A DNA stretch of 64,000 nucleotides from SH-MAG3 sp035461245 (GTDB taxonomy: Bacteria; Gemmatimonadota; Gemmatimonadetes; Longimicrobiales; RSA9), in the NCBI GenBank assembly GCA_035461245.1, contig DATHVP010000137.1, forward strand, positions 5,721-69,720, given 5' to 3'. The notes under the pieces are model-generated. The model was not told the origin of the DNA, searched no databases, and worked only from the letters and a program-made list of their open reading frames with translations. Position numbers and translations under genes: made by a program. This document shows positions 49,937 through 58,496 of the stretch, piece by piece (the stretch's first letter is position 1; each line of letters starts with the position of its first letter).

Positions 49937-52933
49937 ATGTCCATGCAAAGGTCGCCGGCCGCCGGCGCCGCCTCCAGCGCGGTGCCGCTGGAACTCACCA
50001 GCTTCATTGGCCGTGAGCACGAGCTCGCGGCGCTGCGGGAGATCATTGCTGCGTCCCGGCTGATCACCCTCACTGGTGCCGGTGGCAGCGGCAAGAGCCG
50101 ACTCGCCCGGGAACTCGCGCCCCACATCCCGGGGGTACGGGACAGCGGAATTGTATGGGTTGAACTTGCGCCCGTGACGGACCCGTCACTCGTGGGGGCT
50201 GCCATCCTGCGGGCCCTCGATCCGGCCGCCGAGCAGGGCGCCAACGTGGCGGCGGTCATCAGCGGCATCCTGCAGGATCGGTCGCCGGTACTGGTGCTGG
50301 ACAACTGTGAGCACGTGGTGGACGCGTGCGCCACGCTTGTGGACACGCTGTTGCGGGCGTGTCCGGGGTTGCGGATCCTGGCAACCAGCCGGGAGGCGCT
50401 GGCCGTGCCGGGCGAGCGTGCATGGCTGGTGCCGCCGCTGGGACTCCCGCCCGCCAACGCCACGCCGGTCCAGGTCGCCACCTCGGACGCGGTCCGTCTC
50501 TTCGTCGAGCGGGCCCAGGATGTCATGCCTGCCTTCAATCTGACAGCCACGAATGCGGCCGTTGTAGCCGATATCTGTGTCCGGCTGGACGGGATCCCCC
50601 TGGCCATCGAACTCGCCGCGGCACGCGTTCGCCTGATGACACCGGAGCAGATCCGGGACCGGCTGGACGACGCCTTCACGCTGCTGACGTCCGGCGCGCG
50701 TACCGCACTGCCGCGGCATCGCACACTGAGGGCGGCTATCGACTGGAGCTACGACCTGCTACCGGCGCCAGCGCGCACTGTGCTCTGTCGGCTGGCCGTA
50801 TTCCGGGGCGGCTTCACGCTGGACGCAGCGGAGGCCGTGGCCGCGGGCGACGCCGTGGATCCCGGTGACGTCCTCGACCTCGTCTCAATGCTGCTGGATC
50901 GCTCACTGCTGTCCATGCGCGAACAGGATGGCACTGCCCGATACCTGCTGCTGGAGACGATGCGGCAGTACGCCGGCGCGAACCTGGATGACGCAGACGA
51001 GCGGAACGACGCGATGCGCGCCATGACCCGCCACTACGTCGCATTCATCGGCGCCGAGGAGCCCTCCTTCACGACGACGCAGCGGCGCCGCGCCTTCGCC
51101 CGCGTCGATCCCGAACTCGACAACATCCGTGAGGTGCTGGCCTGGAGTCACGGGCATGACCATGCCACGCACGTACGGCTGGTCGGGCTGTTGTGGTGGT
51201 ACTGGTTCGGGTCGCGGCACTGGGTGGAAGCGGCGCGCTGGATCCAGGGCGCACTGGCGCTACCGGCGGGCATGGAGCCGGGCCGGGACCGGGCCATGCT
51301 CCTGTTTGCCGGCGGCGCACTGGCCTGCCTCCAGGCCCAGGTCCCATCGGCCAGGGCGCAGCTCCATGAGAGCGTGGAACTCGCCCGTCAGGCTGGCGAC
51401 CAGCGGCTCGAGGCGTATGCCCTGAACTATCTCGGCATGTCCCACGCACAGGTGGGCAGCCCGGAGGCCAGGGAGTATTCGGGCCGGGCCGAGGCCTGGT
51501 TCCGGCCCAACGGCGACCTGTACGGCCTGCGCCTGGCGCTGCTGCTGCAGGGCATGGGGGCGGCAGCGGCGGGTGACACGAGTGCGGCGCGTCGCCTGAT
51601 GGAGGAGGCAGTGGCGATCGCCCGCAGCTTCGGCCAGGACCGGGAACTCGGCATCGCGCTGCAGACGCTGGCGGGCGTCGTCTACGCCGAGGGCGACAGC
51701 GCCACGGCGGAGGCCCTGCTGGTGGAAGCCGTGGCTGCACTGAAGCGCGACTGGAACTACCTGTTCGTCGGCCGGGCGGTGGATTTCCTCGGCGTCCTGG
51801 CCGCCGCATACGACCCGCGCGAGGCCGCGCGGAGGCTCGGTGCCGGCGACGCCCTGCGTGAGCACGTTGGCGCCGCCCGGTTCCACCTCGACCAGCAGCG
51901 CGTGGATGCGGCGACAGCCACGCTGCGGCAGCAGCTCGGCGCCGAGTTCGATCAGTGGTACCGGACCGGCCGGCACGACTGGGGTGTTGTCGTCGACGGG
52001 ATCGTCGCCCCGCCGGGGCCCGCTGCTGCCGCCCGCGCCCGGGAGCCCGGCCCCCAGGCCGCACCGGTGAGTCCCGTGGCATCCTCGCCGCCGGCGATCG
52101 GCCAGTCCGCCGCAACGCCTGTCGGGGAGGGTGACAGAGAGCCGATCGGTCGGGTGGATGCGGCTCCCGCGGACCTGCACGTTATCCTGTTCGGTCCCGT
52201 CCAGGTGAAGGTGAGGGGCGTCCCTGTTGACGACTGGCCCTATGCCAAGCCCAGGGAACTGCTGGCTTTCCTGCTGGCCCACCCACGGGGCCGCACCCGC
52301 GTCGAGATCGGTGCCGCCCTGTGGCCGGACGCGGCACCGGCGCAGTTGCGCAACAGCTTCCATGTGACCCTGCACCACCTGCGCAAGACGCTGGGGCGGC
52401 CCGAGTGGATCGTCATCGAGAACGATCGATACCGCATCGCGCCCGACGTCTCCATCGCCACCGACGTCGCCGTCTTCGAGGCGCTGGTGCGCAGCGTGAT
52501 GAACCACGAGGGCGCAGTCGCGCCGCACGACGCCATGCTCCGCCTGGATCAGGCCCTGCGCCTCTACACGGATCACTACCTGGCCGGTGAGTCGTCGGGC
52601 CGCTGGCGGGATGACGAACAGGACCGGCTGCGCGCAGTGTACACGGAGGCCGCCCTGCGCCTGGGCGCCATGCGGGAGGCGGCGGGCGACATGGCGGCTG
52701 CGCTGGCGACCTACGAAACGCTGCTGGCGCACGAGCCGCTGCTGGAAGAGGCGCACCGCCGCCTCATCACGTACTGGAGCCAGGCTGGCGACCGTCCCCG
52801 AGCGGTGCGGCACTACGAACGGCTGGCGGCCAGGCTGATGAATGAGCTGGGCCTGGAGCCCGACCCGGAGACCATGGCGCTGTACGAGCAGGTGCGCGGC
52901 CTGCCAGCGGACCAGCGCCCGGTTTCGGGATAA
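49937..52933 (+). CDS. ATPase-TPR regulator with C-terminal winged helix and BTAD domain
   Basis: A 998-residue regulatory protein. It has an N-terminal signal-transduction ATPase with Walker A GAGGSGKS at 47-54, the LVLDNCEHVVDACATL Walker B region and a downstream GIPLAIELAAARVRL segment, then TPR-like helical repeats (about 350-680). A Pro/Ala linker leads to a C-terminal OmpR-type winged helix (YAKPRELLAFLLAHPRG, LWPD) and a BTAD domain ending near GLEPDPETMALYEQV. AfsR/SARP proteins carry the same modules with winged helix and BTAD first; here they are last. Start uncertain: ATG 49937 or 49943 have no ribosome site, and a GTG at 49910 is in frame. Confidence 0.82.
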   Translation: MSMQRSPAAGAASSAVPLELTSFIGREHELAALREIIAASRLITLTGAGGSGKSRLARELAPHIPGVRDSGIVWVELAPVTDPSLVGAAILRALDPAAEQGANVAAVISGILQDRSPVLVLDNCEHVVDACATLVDTLLRACPGLRILATSREALAVPGERAWLVPPLGLPPANATPVQVATSDAVRLFVERAQDVMPAFNLTATNAAVVADICVRLDGIPLAIELAAARVRLMTPEQIRDRLDDAFTLLTSGARTALPRHRTLRAAIDWSYDLLPAPARTVLCRLAVFRGGFTLDAAEAVAAGDAVDPGDVLDLVSMLLDRSLLSMREQDGTARYLLLETMRQYAGANLDDADERNDAMRAMTRHYVAFIGAEEPSFTTTQRRRAFARVDPELDNIREVLAWSHGHDHATHVRLVGLLWWYWFGSRHWVEAARWIQGALALPAGMEPGRDRAMLLFAGGALACLQAQVPSARAQLHESVELARQAGDQRLEAYALNYLGMSHAQVGSPEAREYSGRAEAWFRPNGDLYGLRLALLLQGMGAAAAGDTSAARRLMEEAVAIARSFGQDRELGIALQTLAGVVYAEGDSATAEALLVEAVAALKRDWNYLFVGRAVDFLGVLAAAYDPREAARRLGAGDALREHVGAARFHLDQQRVDAATATLRQQLGAEFDQWYRTGRHDWGVVVDGIVAPPGPAAAARAREPGPQAAPVSPVASSPPAIGQSAATPVGEGDREPIGRVDAAPADLHVILFGPVQVKVRGVPVDDWPYAKPRELLAFLLAHPRGRTRVEIGAALWPDAAPAQLRNSFHVTLHHLRKTLGRPEWIVIENDRYRIAPDVSIATDVAVFEALVRSVMNHEGAVAPHDAMLRLDQALRLYTDHYLAGESSGRWRDDEQDRLRAVYTEAALRLGAMREAAGDMAAALATYETLLAHEPLLEEAHRRLITYWSQAGDRPRAVRHYERLAARLMNELGLEPDPETMALYEQVRGLPADQRPVSG

Positions 52934-53110
52934 GGCCCACCAGGACATGGAAACGCCCCACTACCCTGGCTAACGTGATCGCCCGGCCCCGCGAACTGGC
53001 GTCTCGCATGCCGTCAGACCGGCACTGTGACCCATCCGCCAATCCCGTCGCGCCTGCCGCAAGCGGAACCTGTGGATAATGCATGTTGGTCCGGGTCTTA
53101 TCCGACATCC

Positions 53111-53158
53111 GGGGGCTGGTCCGCAGGGGGCAGGGGGGGCTGGTCCGCAGGGGGCAGG
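53111..53158. repeat. Perfect 24-bp tandem duplication
   Basis: The 24-mer beginning GGGGGCTGGTCCGCAGG occurs twice in a row (53111-53134 and 53135-53158), with a degraded third start after it. It lies in the 290-base convergent gap between the BTAD regulator and the S9 peptidase genes. Otherwise this gap holds only the hairpin at 53178. Confidence 0.85.
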
Positions 53159-53177
53159 GCTGATCCGCCGTGGCACC

Positions 53178-53218
53178 GAGCAGCCGAAGTCCCGTGCGAC
53201 ACGGGACTTCGGCTGCTC
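53178..53218 (-). terminator. Perfect 19-bp hairpin after the S9 peptidase gene
   Basis: Arms 53178-53196 and 53200-53218 are perfectly complementary over 19 bases with a three-base loop, beginning five bases after the minus-strand stop codon at 53224. There is no T-run. It is well placed to end transcription from either side of this convergent gap. Confidence 0.7.
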
Positions 53219-53223
53219 GTCAG

Positions 53224-55263
53224 CTAGTCCTGCTGGATAGCCGGGCGCGATGTGGGACGGACGTACCGGTCAAACGCCGCCAGGATGCGGTTCATGTAGT
53301 CGATCTGGTGCTGTCGTTCGAGGAGGCCGTGGGGCTCCCGGGGATACAGCACCAGCTCCGTAGGCACGCCGCGCAGGCGCAGGAACTGGTGGAGCTGGAT
53401 CATCTGTTCGGGATGCACGCGCTCGTCAGCCAGGCCGTGGCCGATGACCATGGGCGTCGACGCCTCCGTGATGTGGGCGATGGGCGAGCGTTCCCACATG
53501 AGCAGCGGGTGCTCCCAGGGCAGCAGGTCCCAGTGCACGAGCGCCATTTCCAGCGGGATGTCCGTCGTGCCCGTGAACGACATCCAGTTGGAGATGCCTG
53601 CGAACGGCATGGCCAGGCGGAACCGTGACGGGTGTCGGGTACCTGCCCATGCGGAGAAGTAGCCGCCGTAGGACGTCCCGCTGATGCCCACGCGATCCCG
53701 GTCGGCGACGCCCTGCTCATGGAGGAAGTCGATGCCATCGAGGACGTCATCGAACTCCCTGCCGCCCAGGTCCCGATGGTCGGCCTTCGAGAACGCCACG
53801 CCGCGGCCGCCGCTGGCCCGGTAGTTGGGCCGGAACACGGCGTAGCCGGCTCCCGCCAGCACCTGCGCAGGGTAGAGCGCATTGGTGCCCCAGCCGTCGA
53901 AGTCGATGCCCTCCGGCCCGCCGTGGGGCAGCACGGCCAGCGGTGCCCGGACGCCCGGCTGCGCGCCCACCGGGTGGATCAGGATACCGTCAATGCGCAT
54001 GCCGTCACGGGCCAGGTAGGAAACGGTCTCCTGCCTGCCGAGTTGCACGCCGGCCAGGAACGCATTGTGGTTGGTGAGGCGGCGCATGGTCCGGCTGCGC
54101 ACGGAACCGAGGAAAACCTCGTTGGGATGCTGGGCCGTGCTCGCCGGCGCCGAGAAGGTGGTGCCGTCCCGGGAGAAGCTCGCCGACTGGAAGATCTCCG
54201 CGCCCGGGCCGACGACGGCAGTCCGGCCGCCGCCAGTGGCGGGCACCGTCTGCAACACCGTGCGCGTGCTCTCCACGGATATGAACCGGATGGTACGCTG
54301 GTCCTGCCAGCCCACCCATACCACGCTGCCTTCGTAGTCCGGCGTCAGGTTCTGTGGCATGCCGCCTGGCGCGGCGACGAAGATGCTCTGGGCCAGCGGG
54401 TCATTCATGGCGACGGCGCCGAGCCAGGCCAGCCGGCTGCCATCCGGTGCCCACGCCATGGGACCGAGCTTGCCCTCCGTCGCCGCGAACGGCTGCGGCG
54501 CGCCTCCGTCAGTGGTGACTACGACGATGCGCCGGTACAGCAGGTCCGCATCGGCGTCGCCTTCGTCGGTGATCTGAACGGCGAGCCGCCTGGAATCCGG
54601 CGCCCACGTGAAGTCCCGGACGAACTGGCCATCGGGCGTGAGCACCTGCGCCTCCCCGCCGTCCACTGCCTGCACCCACAGCCGGATGGGGCGCGGCGGC
54701 TGGGTCCCCACGATCCATGGCAGGTAGGCGCCGTCGGTCACCTGAACATCGGCGCCGCGACGGCGCCGTTCCACCACCTCGGGCGCCTCTGCCACACGGG
54801 AAGTGAATGCGATGGATCGGCCGTCCGGCGACCACTGAAACGCCATGACGCCCGTGGCAATATTCGTCAGAGGAGAGGGTTCTCCGCCCGCCGCAGGCAC
54901 GGTATGGACCTGGCCGCGATGCACGAACGCCAGACGGCTGCCGTCCGGTGACCACGCCGGGCCGCTGGCGGACAGCGGCCGCTGCACCACCGGCCGCGGC
55001 GCGCCGCCCTCCGCGGGGACCACCCACAGCTCGGAGAACGCCCGCAGCCCAGCCACCGTGTCCTCCTCCGGTGCCCGCGGCTGCGAGACCGTGTACGCCA
55101 CCCAGCGTGCGTCGGGGCTGAGCGCCGTGGACGTTACCGTCTGTAGCTGCGTTACATGCTCGGGCGTAAGCTGCGCATCCACCGCAGCCGGGCGAAGCGC
55201 CGCCAACACGGCCAGAACCAGGAAAATCCCGCGGGCATCGCGGGACGAACGACGCAGGGGCAT
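53224..55263 (-). CDS. S9-family prolyl oligopeptidase
   Basis: A 679-residue exported serine peptidase, likely acting on short peptides in the periplasm. It has a signal peptide (about 10-31, ending VDAQ) and a beta-propeller of WD40-like/TolB-type strands (SASGPAWSPDGSRLAFV, VMAFQWSPDGRSIAF). The C-terminal alpha/beta hydrolase has its catalytic serine in GTSYGG (near residue 530), aspartate in HGLADERVHP and histidine in REPHGL, so the triad is complete. ATG 55263 is chosen because AAGGAGG lies six bases upstream; ATG 55278 further upstream is less good. Confidence 0.92.
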   Translation of the reverse strand: MPLRRSSRDARGIFLVLAVLAALRPAAVDAQLTPEHVTQLQTVTSTALSPDARWVAYTVSQPRAPEEDTVAGLRAFSELWVVPAEGGAPRPVVQRPLSASGPAWSPDGSRLAFVHRGQVHTVPAAGGEPSPLTNIATGVMAFQWSPDGRSIAFTSRVAEAPEVVERRRRGADVQVTDGAYLPWIVGTQPPRPIRLWVQAVDGGEAQVLTPDGQFVRDFTWAPDSRRLAVQITDEGDADADLLYRRIVVVTTDGGAPQPFAATEGKLGPMAWAPDGSRLAWLGAVAMNDPLAQSIFVAAPGGMPQNLTPDYEGSVVWVGWQDQRTIRFISVESTRTVLQTVPATGGGRTAVVGPGAEIFQSASFSRDGTTFSAPASTAQHPNEVFLGSVRSRTMRRLTNHNAFLAGVQLGRQETVSYLARDGMRIDGILIHPVGAQPGVRAPLAVLPHGGPEGIDFDGWGTNALYPAQVLAGAGYAVFRPNYRASGGRGVAFSKADHRDLGGREFDDVLDGIDFLHEQGVADRDRVGISGTSYGGYFSAWAGTRHPSRFRLAMPFAGISNWMSFTGTTDIPLEMALVHWDLLPWEHPLLMWERSPIAHITEASTPMVIGHGLADERVHPEQMIQLHQFLRLRGVPTELVLYPREPHGLLERQHQIDYMNRILAAFDRYVRPTSRPAIQQD

Positions 55264-55464
55264 CACAACCTCCTTCAAGGGTCAGCGGATTGTGGCGCCA
55301 AGGATCCGGACTGGCAAGACGCGCAGCCGTCCACACGGGCGCGGGCGCTGGGGCTTCCCGGTATCGTGTACATCCGCTTTAAATAACTGCAATAACAGGC
55401 GGTTACGAAGATTGGCCCAAGGGTTGCAACTGATTGTTTGACATTACTCAGCATGGGGACGGCA

Positions 55465-57147
55465 ATGAGCTTTGCGATGAACGGACGATGGACACCCGGC
55501 CGATGGGCACTCCCGGCTGTGGCCGCCATGCTGCTGGTCGCCTGTGGTACGGGCGGCGCCATGGAGGAGGAATCCTACATCGCGGCATTGCAGGAGTTGA
55601 CGGCGGGAGCGGGCGAGGATTCCGTGTTTACCCTGGCCAGTGGCGACACGGTGCGCCTGTCAGCACCGACGCTGGAATTCTATGCATTGCGGCAGCACCG
55701 TCCGGCGTGGTGGGGTCGGCGCGGCCTGGATGACAGGGGTGCGGCGCTGCTCGCGGCGCTGGGTGACACGGAGTCGGATGGTCTGCCATCGGCCCGGTAC
55801 CGGCACGACGTCGTCACCTCGCTGCTGTCGACATTGGATCCGGAGGATCGCGGGGACCGGTTGCCCGATAGCGTCGCGGTGCGGTACCGCGCTGCGGTGG
55901 ACGTGCTGCTGACGGAGGGTATGGTCCGCTATGCCGGTGACCTGGTGACGGGTACGCTGGACCCGGCGGATGCGGGCGTTGACTGGCGTATCGAGCGGGA
56001 ATCGGCACGGCACGCGGCGGTGCTGGAGAACCTCGACGCAGGCCGCGACCCGCAGGACATCCTGGCACAGTTGCGGCCGTCCCTGCCGTACTACGATCGC
56101 ATGCGCACGGCGCTGGCACAGTACCGCGCGGCGGCGGAGCGCGGCGGCTGGCCGCAGCTGCCGGAGAACGAGACCCTCAAGGAGGGGGACCGGAGCGATG
56201 CTGTGGCGGCCCTGCGCCAGCGGCTCCTGCTGGGCACCGACGCGCGCGAGGCCGAGCTCGCCCGGGCCGGCGAGGCGGATCCGTCGCTGTTCGACGCGCA
56301 GTTGAAGGAGGCGGTGCAGCACTTCCAGCATCGTCATTCCATCGAGGCGGACGGAGCGGTGGGCGGCGGTACGCTGAAGGAGCTGAACCATCCGGTCGAG
56401 GACCGCATCGCCGAGATGAAGCTGAACCTGGACCGGTGGCGCTGGCTCCCCAACGAGCTGGGGGAGCGTTTCGTCATGGTCAACATCGCCGGGTTCGAGC
56501 TGGAGGTGGTGGAAGATGGTCGCGCCATTGAGTCCATGAACGTCGTCGTCGGACGACTCGACCGGCAGACGCCGGTATTCGCCGACTCCATCCAGTTCGT
56601 CGTCGTGAACCCGTACTGGAATGTGCCCAACGGCATCTTCGAGAAGGATGTGCAGCCGAAGATGCAGGCGGACCCGATGTACCTGGTGCGCAACAACATG
56701 GAGATGGTGGACGGGCGCGTGCGCCAGAAGCCGGGCCCCACCAACTCTCTCGGCCGCTTCAAGTTCCTGTTCCCGAACGAGTTCGACGTCTACCTCCACG
56801 ACTCGCCGGAGCGCCACCTGTTCTCGCGCACCAGCCGCGACTTCAGCAGCGGCTGCATCCGCATCGAGCGACCGGAGGATTTCGCGCGACTGCTGCTGGA
56901 CATGCAGACGGATGCCGGAAGTGGACAGCTGGATAGCCACCTTACCCACTGGAACGAGCAGTGGATGCGGTTGGACCGGCCGCTGCCGGTTTACCTGCTG
57001 TACTTCACGGCGTGGGTGGAGGAGGATGGCACCGTCCGCTTCCATCACGACGTCTACAATCGCGACGAGATGCTGGCGCCGCAGGTGGAGGACCGCCTGG
57101 AGCCGGCTCCGGCACAGCGAGTCGCCGGCACAGCGACCGGAGTGTAG
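55465..57147 (+). CDS. YcbB-like murein L,D-transpeptidase lipoprotein
   Basis: A 560-residue periplasmic enzyme that makes 3-3 cross-links in peptidoglycan. The N-terminus is a lipoprotein signal with lipobox LVAC near residue 25. Next comes a scaffold domain, then a peptidoglycan-binding-like segment (AVQHFQHRHSIEADGAVGGGTL, quoted in part). The YkuD catalytic domain has its histidine in VYLHDSPER and cysteine in SSGCIRIE (about residue 463). ATG 55465 has GGGGAC upstream; ATGs at 55438 and 55453 are in frame. Confidence 0.9.
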   Translation: MSFAMNGRWTPGRWALPAVAAMLLVACGTGGAMEEESYIAALQELTAGAGEDSVFTLASGDTVRLSAPTLEFYALRQHRPAWWGRRGLDDRGAALLAALGDTESDGLPSARYRHDVVTSLLSTLDPEDRGDRLPDSVAVRYRAAVDVLLTEGMVRYAGDLVTGTLDPADAGVDWRIERESARHAAVLENLDAGRDPQDILAQLRPSLPYYDRMRTALAQYRAAAERGGWPQLPENETLKEGDRSDAVAALRQRLLLGTDAREAELARAGEADPSLFDAQLKEAVQHFQHRHSIEADGAVGGGTLKELNHPVEDRIAEMKLNLDRWRWLPNELGERFVMVNIAGFELEVVEDGRAIESMNVVVGRLDRQTPVFADSIQFVVVNPYWNVPNGIFEKDVQPKMQADPMYLVRNNMEMVDGRVRQKPGPTNSLGRFKFLFPNEFDVYLHDSPERHLFSRTSRDFSSGCIRIERPEDFARLLLDMQTDAGSGQLDSHLTHWNEQWMRLDRPLPVYLLYFTAWVEEDGTVRFHHDVYNRDEMLAPQVEDRLEPAPAQRVAGTATGV

Positions 57148-57176
57148 GGACCGGCTTCCGGTTCTGCACAAGCATG

Positions 57177-57213
57177 AGCCGGCACCGGCCACACGGCGGG
57201 GCCGGTGCCGGCT
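57177..57213. terminator. Bidirectional hairpin between convergent genes
   Basis: A perfect 14-bp stem (57177-57190 with 57200-57213; arm AGCCGGCACCGGCC) with a nine-base loop lies between the L,D-transpeptidase stop (57147) and the convergent hydrolase stop (57218). No T-run on either strand. Confidence 0.75.
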
Positions 57214-57217
57214 GTGG

Positions 57218-58351
57218 TTACCGGTCGATGAAGCGGGCCTGAAGCCAGCGGATGAGTTCGGCCGGCAGCTCAGGCGCCACATGCATGATCCCGAACCGGT
57301 GCTGGCCGGCCGGCAGTTCGTCCGACCGCAGGAAGAAGTGATCCTGTTCCGGCACGATGCGCAGCGTCACATCGGAGTTGCTGGTCACGGCGCCTGCCAG
57401 GACCGGCAGGTTCAGCGCGGGCGAGGTCAGGCGGTCCAGGGAGCCGTAGATCGCGAGTACCGGAGCCTCGATCCGCTGGTAATCTGCAGCCGGGTCGTGT
57501 GCGAGGAAGTGCCGGAACCAGGGCGAACTGAGCCTCGCCACGAAATTGGCCAGCGTTCCGTCCTCCCGGGCCGTGTCCAGATCGAGGCCGATGGCGGCGA
57601 AGAACGGCACGGTGTGAGACTCGACATCGGCCGGTGCGGCGCCGCCCACCGACAGGTCGATGATGCGCTGCAGCAATCCCCGGATATCGTCCAGTTCTGC
57701 AACGTCGCGCTGGAGGTGCTCGGCGATCCCGGCCATCTGCTGGTCCATCCAGACGACGGAACCGGCCAGCGCCGGCGCCCCGAGAAGCACGACGCCTTCC
57801 ACGCGGTCGTCGGAGCCAGCGACGGCTGCGGCAACGGACGCGCCCTCGCTGTGGCCGAACAGGATGATGCTGCCTGCATCGCCCGAGCCGGCCATCCAGG
57901 CGACCGCGGCGGTCATGTCGGTTACCCGGTCCGCGGTAGTCGATGCAGTCGTGGCTGGACCGGTGGACTCGCCGGTGCCACGGTCGTCCAGTCGCAACGT
58001 TGCAAAGCCGGCACCCAGCAGGTGCTCGGCCAGGACCTGGAACATGGGTGTGCCGGAGATCACCTGGTCCCGTGAATGATCGCCGGATCCCGTCAGGAAG
58101 ATCACCACCGGAGCGCCTGTCCGACCACCGGGCAGCGACAACGTGCCCGCCAGCGTCACTGACGGATCAGGGGTCGCAATCCTCACGTCGCGGTGTGTGT
58201 GGGTCTTGGCGGACTCGGTGGCGGCGCCACGGGTCTGCGCGCTGAGTAATGCAGGCACAGCGAGGGCTACCGGCACAGCCAGCGCAATGAGCATCACGGG
58301 CAGTGTCGCACGCGGATCCGCGGGCTTCCTGCTGCCGATATGAAGGATCAT
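57218..58351 (-). CDS. Exported alpha/beta hydrolase
   Basis: A 377-residue alpha/beta-hydrolase-fold enzyme. A signal-like hydrophobic segment (about 17-40, VMLIALAVPVALAVPALLSA) is followed by VVIFLTGSGDHSRDQ (oxyanion region). The nucleophile elbow is GHSEGAS, the catalytic Asp lies in LAIYGSLDRLTS and the His in PEQDHFFL. It resembles peptidase/acyl-esterase-like hydrolases often annotated as dienelactone-hydrolase relatives; the substrate is unknown. ATG 58351 is preceded by GGGAG. Confidence 0.8.
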   Translation of the reverse strand: MILHIGSRKPADPRATLPVMLIALAVPVALAVPALLSAQTRGAATESAKTHTHRDVRIATPDPSVTLAGTLSLPGGRTGAPVVIFLTGSGDHSRDQVISGTPMFQVLAEHLLGAGFATLRLDDRGTGESTGPATTASTTADRVTDMTAAVAWMAGSGDAGSIILFGHSEGASVAAAVAGSDDRVEGVVLLGAPALAGSVVWMDQQMAGIAEHLQRDVAELDDIRGLLQRIIDLSVGGAAPADVESHTVPFFAAIGLDLDTAREDGTLANFVARLSSPWFRHFLAHDPAADYQRIEAPVLAIYGSLDRLTSPALNLPVLAGAVTSNSDVTLRIVPEQDHFFLRSDELPAGQHRFGIMHVAPELPAELIRWLQARFIDR

Positions 58352-58496
58352 GAGAATCTCCCAGGGAAGTTGTACGTGACTGTCCACCATACGATGACCA
58401 GGGCGCCGTCGTTTCAACTGCGCCATCTCCGTCAGCGCGCCGGGCCCGGAACAGTCCCTGCAACGGTCGGAAGGACACCCGATCCCGAAGGAGTCG

